Source: Mesaphorura yosii (lineage: Eukaryota > Arthropoda > Collembola > Poduromorpha > Tullbergiidae). Taken from it: 51,790 bases of DNA. Below, piece by piece: positions 1 to 10,111 of the stretch; position 1 is the first letter of the stretch, and the number at the start of each line of letters is the position of its first letter. A program made the position numbers and the translations under genes. The stretch spans positions 1-51,790 of the forward strand of contig WIXG01000476.1 of the NCBI GenBank assembly GCA_009869945.1, read 5' to 3'. Under the pieces are notes generated by a model. The model did not search any database. It was not told where the DNA came from and worked only from the letters and a program-made list of their open reading frames with translations.

Positions 1-1970
1 GGGGGGGGGAAAGAAATGGGTAAGGAAACAATTTGTGTTTGCTCCCACTGAGAATGGAGGACTTGGTGTATGTCATCCACGAGTCCAGACACTCTCCAGA
101 CTTTGACAATCTGAAACTTGGCATGTGGTCATCATATACGATGAACTTCATGATGTTATGTGTCTTTTTTGAAAGTCCGATGACAAGCTGAGGTAGTCAC
201 CTTGTCAGTTTTACGATTCAGGCAATGTACAATAATAATCTATCACAACTTTTTTTTCTTACGCACACGCGGCCACACTTAATATTCCATCCAGCATTTC
301 TACATTCAAGATGGAATAATACACAGCGTCTGCTTCGTTTATTATTGTTGAATAAATGCCGAAACATATTTAGTAACAAACTGTGGGCGCCCTATTCGCA
401 CTTGATATTGATTTGTGCATGCATTACACGTCCGCAATAAAATAATCGCAGAAATTGCACGGATAGCTGTGCTGACTGTGATATGGAGGCACGAAGTAGG
501 AAGAAGGCGAAGTGTGCCCTGAATTGTCGGAGGCGGGCGGTAGAATTCTCCAAATCCATAGTCTTCTTCACGAGGACGGTTTCCAAAACTGGTATGGTAA
601 GAGGGGAGCAAAAGAGTGTGGTTTCTGGAGGCTAAAGGTCGACGATGCCTGGCACAATGTTTCAAAATCTTACCCAACTGTGCGGGTTGATTTTTTTGGC
701 TATTTCCATGTAGTTTTCGGCGCTGAGTCCGAATCCGCAGCCAGAATTGGGAAATAATGCACGGTTTGGCCGGAAATTGACCTTTGACCCGTGGTCTTTG
801 ACCTCGATTATCTCTAAAACCAGAAACCACAGACTTTCGGATTTCACATTTGGATAGCCCATGGTCAGGGTATTCCAACGATACCCCATTTGCACGGGGT
901 CATCATAGAATTCCCAGGTCCAAAATGGCGTATCGGGCATTTAGGAACCACATTTACCGGAAATGGGGGGCGAAGGCGACGGGAATTTGGTATAAAAGTA
1001 CCCATAATGACCTATATTGTAGCACTCGTTGCCCCCCGTTAAGCACCTGGCGGTAAATATGTTATGTCGAACTTCGACATTTATCACGGGTTGAAAAAGT
1101 TCTGTCCCATGTATGGGGCGTCATTCAAGTCAAAACTCAATTCGACTGTTTTACGAAGTGTGGCTACTGTACTTCACATTGCATAACTCATTTATAGTTT
1201 CGGGGGGGGGCGTCAGAATAGTCAAAATGGTGGAAGTCAAGTCACGGCTGAGTAGTGGGTGTTAGGAGCGTCATTTTGCGTAGTTCACACTACTTATCAT
1301 TCAGTGACAAACTTCGACTAAGAGGAACGCATTGTAGGCTGTATTGTCAAGTTTTGAACACTCGCCATCCGCCGAGGGTCCAGCAGTGGCTCCAACACTG
1401 CGGCTACTGCGGATGACGTGATGTCTCATGCCACGTGTACCCCAAAGCCAGGTGGTGGGCCTGAATCGGGCTATTCACTCTTAAATATGTCCTGTAAAGA
1501 AAGTGCCGGAGATCTACCCGTTGACAACTTGGGCTCGCGGTCCCTGCACCGGTTTGACCAAGTGCAATCCCCGGTCTTGGTGATAAATGCAGAGCTAGAT
1601 AACCAGGCGACACCACTGGATACCGGAATGATCCCTGTCGACAAGGTTGGTGTCGGGCAGCTGCCCTTGATACCCCTCGTCGAAGCTGAAATCCCTGAGG
1701 GGATGGAAACAGAAGGGGACACGTTTGATTTGGAGCTTCTGGCTTGGACGAGAATGCAACATTAATTAGATTTTAATTCACGTGAAGGTGTGAAGTTTCT
1801 ATCACTTGCTTCTGTCTCCTTTGAAAATCATTAAAATATTATGGGGCAACACAAAATAAGTCTTAATAGTACCGAATTTAATTACGTGTAGGAAATAACG
1901 AGGGATGATTGATAAGTAGGTTGTATTACCTTATTGTGCAGAACTTTTACAAATGGAACAGTTCGCACTC
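1..1970. other. unassigned accessory sequence, no gene recognised
   Basis: No open frame here resembles a protein family I know. The longest frames (342-878 minus, 1418-1765 plus) have no recognisable motif and no obvious splice partners. The stretch holds G-runs (1-9 and about 1202-1210), a perfect 17-base dyad at 1064-1080, and sequence next to a mariner relic. It reads like old dispersed-repeat DNA, but no repeat copies or boundaries can be shown within this window. Confidence 0.4.
1064..1080. repeat. perfect 8-bp inverted repeat with 1-base centre
   Basis: ATGTCGAA-C-TTCGACAT is an exact palindrome around one central base. It lies in sequence with no recognised gene. It could be chance, a protein-binding dyad or part of a repeat. 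Nothing nearby decides between these. Confidence 0.5.
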
Positions 1971-2460
1971 CTATTTTTCGACGTACGATCCTTGAACCCT
2001 AACGCACTTCTCCCACCGATGTTTGAGATTCGAAATGCCTTTAGCGTAGAATGCTGGCGTCTGTCGCGACAACCATGTTCTTGTCACTTTTTCGAGTTCC
2101 TCGTCTGAATTGTAGGACCGTTTTCTCAGATAGTTCTTTAGTTTGGGAAACAAGTAATAGTCACTCGGAGCGAGGTCAGGACTATAAGGAGGATGATCAA
2201 GTTGAATGAATCCTAACTCATTTATTGCGGCTTGGGAGACGGCTGATGTATGCGATGGTGCATTGTCATGAAGTAGGAAGATTCCGTCTTCCCACTTGTC
2301 TCCTCTCTTTCTCTGGATGGCTTTCTTCAATTTCCCCAATAATTTGGCATAAACGGCGCCTGTCATGGCTCTACCTCGTCGGGAGAACTTACTTTAAAAC
2401 AATTTGCGAAACACAATCACGACTTTCCCGACTTTTACCTTTTCTTTCACCGTACAGTAT
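1971..2460 (-). pseudogene. mariner-family transposase relic (C-terminal part)
   Basis: The minus-strand frame 2393 to 1971 encodes the C-terminal catalytic part of a Tc1/mariner-superfamily transposase. It has LLHDNAPSHTS around the second catalytic Asp and the hallmark HPPYSPDLAPSDYYLFPKLK. The spacing between these two acidic positions fits the DD34D mariner pattern. It ends with a W-x-KC-V-x-x-x-G-x-Y-x-EK tail and a normal stop. Upstream, in the same frame, an in-frame TAA (2394-2396) interrupts a recognisable continuation (KVKVGKVVIVF, comparable to the beta-strand before the second Asp). The N-terminal DNA-binding half and the first catalytic Asp are absent. The element is therefore dead. 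A 3' terminal repeat could lie near 1917 (TAGGTTGTATTACC), but no matching 5' repeat was found. Confidence 0.85.
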
Positions 2461-2469
2461 GTTCTCAAA

Positions 2470-3890
2470 TAGCCAACGCGTTCCCGTGGCATCATTAAAC
2501 AATTTACCCATGAATTCATAATTAATTTCCGACAATTAGCCAATTCTTATTCTCGGCACAGGAATCATTAGTGACTTGAGCAAATTGCCATCATTCTGCC
2601 CTTGAAAGTGAAAGCAATGAAAAACGTATAAAAACTTTCTCCAGTTTCTAAAAAATCATGCCACTTTGACGGGAAGCACGAATTCCGGTTGTGTACTGTG
2701 TCTTTCATGATTTTTCTACTCGACAAAGCGCAATGTGCAATTCACATTGTTGTACGTATTGCTTGTGCTTTTAAATTCGTACCATATACATGGAATCAAA
2801 AACGAACTCGTCTCGAACAACCTGGTAAACTTTCACTTCGTATATTTTAAATGACATCTGCAATTGCACCGGCAACTTTATGTTTCCAAATTCGTCGCGT
2901 GACTCAAACACGATCCTGGAACAATGTCGCACCACGTTTTCGGATCAACATTATTTGGAGCCTCGCATGAAGTCTATTTACAATATGCAAAATCCAATTC
3001 CTTGCACGAAGGCATGAAATTAGGAATTTTGTAAATTACATCTTTCAAAGGATGGAAGATAGTCTTGGTAAGTGCTTTCCTACTTTTGCAACCCTGGCAC
3101 TAATTCTCATCTAATTTCACTTAGAATTGGCAGAATACGAAGAGAATCATCGTCAGCGAGCAAAGGAAGTCTCAAATTCCACGAATTCAGGGAAATATTG
3201 AGCCCGGCAGGATACAGATTGGTTCTCCATCATAATCCTTCTCGCTTTTTTTACATTCTGATAATGTGTCCACCTACACATGCATCCCCCCGATTAACCG
3301 GTTGTAATAAAACTACCTGTAATTAAAATTAAAAATTGAAATTGTCAATTCGTTTCGTCATTATGGATCATTTTGCGCAATGCGATATTCCAATGTAGGC
3401 TAAAGTGCGAAACGGAAATCGTGCCGAGAATTTCTGGGTTACATTGAAATACCTGTATAGAAATGAGCTTGTCAGTCGCCGGTAGTTTACTTTTTTTGAG
3501 GACATACAAATTCGTATTCGTTACATCAATTTTGCAGGCTATTCCAATTCCTTACCATCTTATGAATACATGCTCATAACATGGTAGCTTTATAGAAATG
3601 AATGTAAAATACACATGTATGAATTCAACATCTTCGTTAATTATGCATACTCTGACGTCAATATTTCATGAAGAATGCGAATATTCTTTCAGGAAACCAT
3701 TTTATGAATTTGTCTTTGACCAAAACATTCCACAATTCGTGTTTAAATAAAAAGCTCCTCAGTCCGAGATCTCGATTTTTCATTAATTACATACCTGGAA
3801 TATTTTATATTTATAGGCCTTATTCCCGGGTGAGAACAGGTACAAGTAACTTCCACACGCGTACATGCGTTATTCAGTTTTTCTTAACCA
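2470..3890. other. AT-rich intergenic stretch, no gene called
   Basis: There is no recognisable coding sequence. At about 3068-3124 a consensus-looking donor (GTAAGTG) and acceptor (TTTCACTTAG) flank very short frames, but no protein family is evident and no coding call is made. The right end runs into the 5' side of the receptor-like pseudogene. Confidence 0.4.
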
Positions 3891-3896
3891 CAGTAG

Positions 3897-5022
3897 CGAC
3901 AACAACGCTGTATGAAAGTGACCTTCGGCGTCTTAGCATTGTTCTCACCCTAGCCTGCTTCTTCTGTCTCTTTCCATGTGATTGGGACAGGAGACAGTGT
4001 CGACTTTCACTAACCAAACACTCTTTACGACGACTCTTTAATTGGGTGTTCGTGAATGGGTTTCCATGATGTGTGTACTACTTTATTCTTCGATTAAGAA
4101 TGGGTTTGTATGGCAAGAATTAGATCCTAATTTTTGTTCTTCCGACTTACGGGTGGCCACTTCGTCATCTGTCTCATGCACTCTATTCAAGTGAGCAATG
4201 AAGAATGGATATTTCTAATAAATAATTCACATCAAATGGGTGTAGATTTTCGTAGTTTACCACAACCAAAAGAGTATATACAAGTTCAATGTCAAATTTC
4301 GAAAAGAACAGTCAAATTTATGGCACGTGTGGAAGATGTTTTTATGCTGATGTGTTTTATTGCTGGATTCTTCTTATTTGAGGATCATGATCCATTTCGT
4401 CGATACCTTTACAATGTGGCACCGAATTTCGTCCCTGTATTGAATCAATGGCACTGGGAAATTGCAATTGTACCATTCTATTTTTGATTTCTCCGAGTTT
4501 GTGAAGCTTACATCAGGGTTGTCGAATTCCTATTTTCTGCTCAATCACAACCATATAATTTCTGGCTCGGAATTGTATTACAATTCACAAGAAATGCGAT
4601 GGCAATGAGAAAGTCACCTCCAGATGCTGCACAACGTATTTTCATTTACTGTACTTTCGTGGCTGTATTTATCATGAATCGGCTATTCATGAATTTGTGC
4701 TACCAACTTCTATGATGATAGGAGCAGGAGTAATCGTGTTTGGGCTGAACGCATGAATTAAATCATTCAAGGAGATTCTCTGGGTTACATACGTGTCGAT
4801 TAAATGTATCACAGTACTTCTTTTCATGTATATGCGATACAATTGGTTGAATGTTGTGGAAGCACAAGAATTGGCAATGAACTGATACATGAATGGAGAT
4901 CAGTTTCACGTGCTGTTTCGGACAAACTGGATGGTCAGAGTAGCCCATGCTTGTTTCCCGTGGAAGTTCAGTACTGGTCTGGTAACCAATGGTGTATTAG
5001 CTTCATAATTTTTTTCAGATGA
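3897..5022 (+). pseudogene. degenerate receptor-like paralogue of the 5795-7000 gene
   Basis: Translated pieces in different frames align in order with the intact gene that follows. 3909-4069 gives LTLACFFCLFPCDWD (intact copy: LTMACLLCYLPCDWD). 4191-4484 gives SKRTVKFMARVEDVF, then DPFRRYLYNVAP (intact: SKKTIRFVAKIDNGL and DPIRRYFYNFFA). 4540-4600 gives QPYNFWLGIVLQFTRN (intact: QAYNFWLGILVQFNRE). About 4835-5000 gives YNWLNVVEAQELA and VQYWSGNQW across frames. The order and spacing match, so this is a tandem duplicate and not a chance set of frames. It is broken by a stop at 4067-4069, an in-frame TGA at 4485-4487, another near 4711, and several frame changes. The segment matching residues about 60-100 of the intact copy is barely recognisable. 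Confidence 0.85.
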
Positions 5023-5794
5023 ATTATGACACATTATGACAGACTGTGATCGAGTATTCGAACAAACTATTACATTACTCTTAAATTTCTCTTACATTAC
5101 ATTTTTAATTTTCCTCAATAAAAGGAAGTTGTCCTGAATTTACGCCAATTAAAAGATAAATTCTGAATAAAAGCATCCTTAATCATATAAGCAAGTCTTT
5201 AAAGCTGAAATTCAAATTCGAGGTAACTAAAATCAAATTTTCTGGGGTTACAATTAATCTGAACTGAAATTAGTCATGAGGCACAATTTTGTACCTCAGG
5301 ACTGTAAATCGTGTCACCTTTTTATTAATCACCTTAACAACTATAATAAAATAGCCATTAGATTGAAGTGTTGATAAATTACTAATTTCCCTAACCCGTC
5401 CCGTGACGGAATTTTTTACGCATTGCGGACATTCCAATCCCCCTGTCCGATTCCTTTCTTTCGAAACCGAAATAGTGCTTAGAATTTGTAATTTATGAAG
5501 AAAGGACACGAATCAGTCACTCAACTATGACTTGTTTAAAATGCTTCTAAAATTCCAATTCCACAAAACACCAGTTGCATTAATTTTGCAGAGGATTCCA
5601 ATTACGAACCGAAAATTCTCTGCGTGACCTTATTCAAATAAAGCAAGTATCGATCGTTCATCCATCCAATAGCATGCATAACAACCATAAATATTAATCT
5701 GAGTATTTCATTTTCAACGCGAATTCCGCTGCAATGAAGGTCGAATGCAGTCTCATTGAATTCTTGTAGTGTGAACAAGCTTCTGGTTCAAAAA
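5023..5794. other. intergenic spacer between the two receptor-like copies
   Basis: AT-rich sequence with no coding call. The minus-strand frame at 5270-5509 has no family resemblance. This region should contain the promoter of the intact receptor-like gene. No convincing TATA box or initiator could be singled out. Confidence 0.4.
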
Positions 5795-7000
5795 ATGCTT
5801 TCCAAGTATGCAATTGGTCGTCTGAACATCTCCCTCACCATGGCATGTCTTCTCTGTTATCTTCCATGTGATTGGGACTCAAAGAAACGTCGAATAACAA
5901 GAACAAGATTTCTACATCGACGAGTTATCCATCAAGCTCTTACCACATTCTTACCGTGGGCCGTGTATTACTTCTTAGTTCGATTAGTTCTTGATATTTC
6001 TACGGGACAACTTCATTTCACTCAAACATTTCTACTTTTAATCTACGCGGGCGTTATCAGTTCACTTCTTTGTGTTATCATCTCCATACGGTCACATCTT
6101 GAAGACTACATATTTGTGGTGAACAATATTTTCTTTATGGATTCTTATTTCCGTACTCTACAAATACCAAAAGCATTCTTACGGAGGCAAAGACAACTTT
6201 CAAAGAAGACGATCAGATTTGTTGCGAAAATTGATAATGGATTGAATATAATCTGCGTGCTCGCCGCATCTTTCTTCTTCGATGAATTTGATCCAATTCG
6301 GAGATACTTTTATAATTTTTTCGCATACTATTTCCCATTCTTAAATGAATTGCAGTACCAAATTATAGCTGCTTTTGGATATTTTTTGAGTATCCGTGTA
6401 TTATCAGGGTTTCTAATGGTTATAGCTTACTTTGCAGCAGCGTTCACACAAGCCTACAATTTCTGGTTAGGAATTCTTGTACAATTCAACAGAGAGCGTA
6501 CCTCCGTTTCTGGTAATGCTGCGGAATCACCAAGCAACATGGAACGTGAAATCTTTCACCTTCTCTACGTTCGTGGTTGTATATTTCGTGAAACGAATAT
6601 TAATCGATTCTTGATTCCAACCATCTTTATCAGTTTAACAGCTGTGGTCGTATTTTCCCTGTATGGAACGATTAGACTGTACGGGAAAATTGTATGGTCA
6701 ACTTATGTTCTCCTACCAATTCTGAGTTTCCTCGCATTCTTCTACGTTGCATACAATTGGCTGAATATCGCAGATGCACAAAAGTATGCAAATGAACTTA
6801 TGCATGCATGGAAATCAAATGCGAAGCGGTCTTCAAGAGTTCCTGGTCATGTACGTGTATTTGGACTTCAAGTCGCCTACTGGTCTGGTATACATTGGAG
6901 AATTAAATTTGGTACATTTGTACGTATGAATCACACTACCTTTATAGCGTACTGTTATAAAGTACTTGAACAAACCATTTCGCTCTTACTGAATTTTTGA
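5795..7000 (+). CDS. seven-membrane receptor-like protein, single exon, PCDWD family
   Basis: Intronless 401-residue frame. The first ATG is at 5795; the frame is open upstream only to a TGA at 5735, with no other ATG. The protein is strongly hydrophobic, with about seven membrane-length segments. An N-terminal cysteine-rich helix leads into LCYLPCDWD, followed by a basic stretch. Charged loops occur between segments (FDEFDPIRRYFYN; AQKYANELMHAWK). The last segment ends at FIAYCYKVLEQTISLLLNF. Size and architecture resemble divergent arthropod gustatory-receptor-like proteins. The LP(C/F)xWD N-terminal signature is what I associate with expanded springtail receptor families; this is recollection, not a search result. 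The exact GR signature TYhhhhhQF is missing, so receptor function is inferred. The preceding 1.1 kb is a dead tandem copy. Confidence 0.7.
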   Translation: MLSKYAIGRLNISLTMACLLCYLPCDWDSKKRRITRTRFLHRRVIHQALTTFLPWAVYYFLVRLVLDISTGQLHFTQTFLLLIYAGVISSLLCVIISIRSHLEDYIFVVNNIFFMDSYFRTLQIPKAFLRRQRQLSKKTIRFVAKIDNGLNIICVLAASFFFDEFDPIRRYFYNFFAYYFPFLNELQYQIIAAFGYFLSIRVLSGFLMVIAYFAAAFTQAYNFWLGILVQFNRERTSVSGNAAESPSNMEREIFHLLYVRGCIFRETNINRFLIPTIFISLTAVVVFSLYGTIRLYGKIVWSTYVLLPILSFLAFFYVAYNWLNIADAQKYANELMHAWKSNAKRSSRVPGHVRVFGLQVAYWSGIHWRIKFGTFVRMNHTTFIAYCYKVLEQTISLLLNF

Positions 7001-7365
7001 ATTTTTAATTAGCTTATAAGTAAACATGTAAATACTTAATCTTGCTCATCAATTTTAATCAACTATGAATTTCTGAATCCTTATAATGCAAAATTTCAAT
7101 GGATCATGCCACATACTCGAAATTACAGTTGATTCAACCAGGAATCAGTAATCACGTGACAACCTGATTCGTGCCACCTGATTCTGAATATTTATCAGCT
7201 GATTAGTATGTTCAGAAAACTATTGCAGTAAATGATGAGTGATTGATTGACAGTTGAAATGATGTTCATAGTTTATCAAAATCACATTTGCATAATTGAA
7301 CTCTGCATTTACAGTACATAAAAACTGTGTTCAGCCAGAACAAGGTCACACAACTCTTGTCCATA
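7001..7365. other. spacer upstream of the epimerase gene
   Basis: No gene seen. It contains the receptor-like gene's 3' end and the putative promoter of the epimerase gene. No canonical AATAAA was identified for the upstream gene. Confidence 0.4.
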
Positions 7366-8754
7366 ATGAAGCATTTCATAGTCTTAACATTGTTTGCGCT
7401 CCCTCCCGTGTTCGGTGTTTCTGAAGATGTATTTGACACTTATACGGATCCAGATACCTCACGAATACATCAAATCAAGCGTTTTACGATTGAGAATGAA
7501 GCTGGAATGAAAGTTCAGGTAATATGGTCGAAAATAACTCATAGAAATCCAGGCTAAAATTGGTCGTTTCTTGATTAGCTTTTAGATTATGGCGCAACAA
7601 TCGCCTCCATTTGGGTACCAGATAAGAATGGAAACTTGCTAGATGTCGCTTTGGGGTTCGGTAATATGTCAGGTTATTTAAGTGAATACGGTCGTAATCC
7701 ATATTTTGGTGCATCAATTGGCCGTGTTTCGAATCGTATCGCAAACGGAAGATTTATATTGGATGAAACAGTTTACGAGTTGGCAAAGAATAATGGTGAG
7801 AATCATTTACATGGTGGGAATCGTGGATTCGATAAGGTAGAGCTGCTAGGGATAGCATCCGGGTTTCTTATCTTGTCAGTGCTTTATTACATTATAGAGA
7901 ATCTGGGATGTCCGCATTGATGGAGAAGCCAAGCTTACCTTCAATTACACAAGTCCAGAAGGTGAAGAAGGATATCCAGGACAAGTCTCTGCACAGATTA
8001 CATTTGAATTAACCGCGTCCAATGAGTTCAAACTTAATTACCAAGCAACGACTACACGACCGACACCCGTAGCGTTTACGAATCATAATTATTTTAATCT
8101 GAATGGCCATAAGAGTGCAAATGACAAATTACGTCAACATTACATACGAATTGCTTCAAATGAATATACGCCTGTAGGTGACACATTGATCCCTACTGGA
8201 GAAATTCTGCCGGTAGATGGCACACTATTCGATTTACGAACAGATAAGAATTTGAATGAATTACTGCAAGAATTCCCACCTGGACCAAATGGATATGATA
8301 TAAATCTATGTGTGAATCAAGTTCCCGGTCAAGATTTGAATTTTGTAGCACGTGTACAAGGAACACAATCTAGTATTACTATGGAAGTGTATACAGATCA
8401 ACCTGGTGTCCAATTCTATACAAGTGGAATGCTACCTGATCCTGATAATGGTGATATGCCGCTTCCAGGGAAAGATGGCGCCTCCTACTGGAAACATGGT
8501 GGATTTTGTTTGGAAACACAGAATTATCCGAATGCAATTAATCAGGTATTACATGGATTATTTTAGAGACAAACATAATTTATTCTGCATGCTTATTTTT
8601 GTTACAGCCGAATTTCCCGAATCCCGTTCTGAGGCATGGGGAAACATACAAACATTCTACAGTGTACAAATTTATGCTGAGCAATGGTGTTGGATCAATA
8701 TTTGCGACATCCTTCTATGTTTTGTTATTTGTAATGATTTCGCAAGTTTTGTAA
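7366..8754 (+). CDS. aldose 1-epimerase (galactose mutarotase), secreted, four exons
   Basis: Interconverts alpha and beta anomers of aldoses such as galactose and glucose. Exons 7366-7518, 7579-7836, 7898-8545 and 8608-8754 join in phase 0 through 60-62 bp introns to give 401 residues. Family landmarks: LLDYGATIASIWVPDKNG (from residue 52), ENHLHGG (His127/His129), TNHNYFNL (His200), DTLIPTGEI, GYDINL (Asp271) and GFCLETQNYP (Glu343, the expected catalytic base). The start at 7366 gives a clear signal peptide (MKHFIVLTLFALPPVFG). The C terminus runs past the domain into a small/polar patch (SNGVGS) and a 19-residue hydrophobic tail ending at the stop, as in GPI-anchored or tail-membrane proteins. 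In most family members the residue after Asp in GYDHN is His; here it is Ile. An extracellular digestive or surface role is inferred. Confidence 0.93.
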
Positions 8755-9177
8755 TCACAATTAAATCCTGTTTTCTATTAAAATCTCGTTAATTGCTTAC
8801 TTATAATGCATGAAATTCAATCGATAACATAACCTCGTAATGATGATTCCTATTTATATGCAATGTCTTTGCATGAGCTCCAGTAATTTAGTTTCATAAT
8901 TGAAACATTATTTATGTACAGAGCACTCCGTCTATTAACGAACCAAAGACTTCACTTATACACTTGGAATCCAATAGACTTTTACATGGAAGCCTCTGCC
9001 CTTATAATTCATCCGAACTTTCCCCATTGCCAAATGTAGTATAATGGAACTTATTCGAAAAACATGCATAGAATTTATTCAAAGAACATTGACTTATTTG
9101 ACTGCAATGAGTAGATTTCCTGATCTAGATTCTGAGAGGTAGCATTGATCTTCCACTTGCGCTGATGATTTTCGACA
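8755..9177. other. convergent spacer, nothing recognised
   Basis: AT-rich spacer between the epimerase stop and the 3' end of the minus-strand receptor relic. No open frame, RNA gene or repeat could be supported. Confidence 0.4.
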
Positions 9178-10111
9178 TCATTTTCTGATTTTGAATTCCC
9201 AAATGAATCTTTTTGACATTTGCCAGTCTCCGGACATCATATTAGCTGCACATACCAGCGCCAGAGCAACATACACTGCTGCAAGTAAACATCCACGTAC
9301 AATCATGGCCAGTCCAGGTTCTGGTACTTTCACTCGAAGTACAACAAGTATTGTCAACATGATTGCCATGTTAAGTAAGAATTTTAGTACTGGAAAGGTT
9401 CCGTATGTGGAATTGTAGGCTTTGGTCAGTATTGCCAGAGAACGGTATTCTCTTATTTTTTGCATCCAATGTGAATGTGTTTTCTCCGTTCGAATTTCTT
9501 GCTGACATTGTGAGCATTTCCTTGTTGACTACAAAGTACAAGAGACTACCTGAAATCATTCCAAAGCTGATAAACGTAAACCACCCAAATGCAACTATCA
9601 GAAAGCTGGAAATGGCTGCGACCAAGATACTATGAGTTTGAATCCACATGTAGTAACCTTCTTCCAAAGAATATGTGGCACAACATGATAATGCTGCTAC
9701 CCGGGACAAATACTTAGCATACATAAATAGTTCTCTTCCTGCGTCCAAGTGCTTATTGAGATATAATAACTCGTTGAATAGTGAAAGCACATCTCTCTCT
9801 TTGACAATAACTCCAAATATGATTGACCATTGTGCTGAAATACATGCTGTCATCATTCAATAGATAAGCTGTAGTACAATGTGTGTATCAGTTGTTTTAA
9901 AGATTGAAACGTGTACTTGTCTGCTGATGGTGAACGGAAGACAATACCAAGACACACAAGCTGCGCCCGCTTTCACCAGCCGTCTTGTTTTCGCCCAACT
10001 ATGCCATCCTGATCCCTTGCATGCATTAGCTGAATAACGCTTGGTCAGTAAATTCGCGTAGCCTTCAATTATCCGAAGTTCTTGCTCTGTAGCCATTTCT
10101 ACTTCAGCCAA
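9178..10111 (-). pseudogene. seven-membrane chemoreceptor-like gene with one stop and one frameshift
   Basis: Reading right to left, one frame starts at ATG 10096 (MATEQELRIIEGYANLL; a TTG lies upstream at 10111). It is interrupted by TGA at about 9857-9859 and continues in exactly the same frame with MMTACISAQWSIIFGV to about 9450. There the protein switches frame at a run of six A (minus strand): DAKNK in the first frame, REYRSLAILTKAYNSTYGTF in the next, down to the stop at 9178. The joined protein would have multiple hydrophobic segments (e.g. LVAAISSFLIVAFGWFTFI and AMIVRGCLLAAVYVALALVC). The charged-to-YRSLAIL-to-hydrophobic layout is like divergent springtail gustatory-type receptors. 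It shows no close identity to the other receptors here. A homopolymer assembly error could explain the frameshift but not the TGA. Confidence 0.65.

Noticed and set aside
342..878. 178-codon minus-strand frame
   Set aside because: No domain, signal or splice structure; composition is irregular and other long frames overlap it on the opposite strand.
1418..1765. 115-codon plus-strand frame that looks protein-like
   Set aside because: Considered as a retroelement fragment, but no reverse transcriptase, protease or integrase motif is present to support it.
3053..3250. Possible tiny two-exon gene around a consensus-looking 57 bp intron
   Set aside because: The donor and acceptor look good, but the flanking frames are very short and match no family, and the start and frame cannot be fixed.
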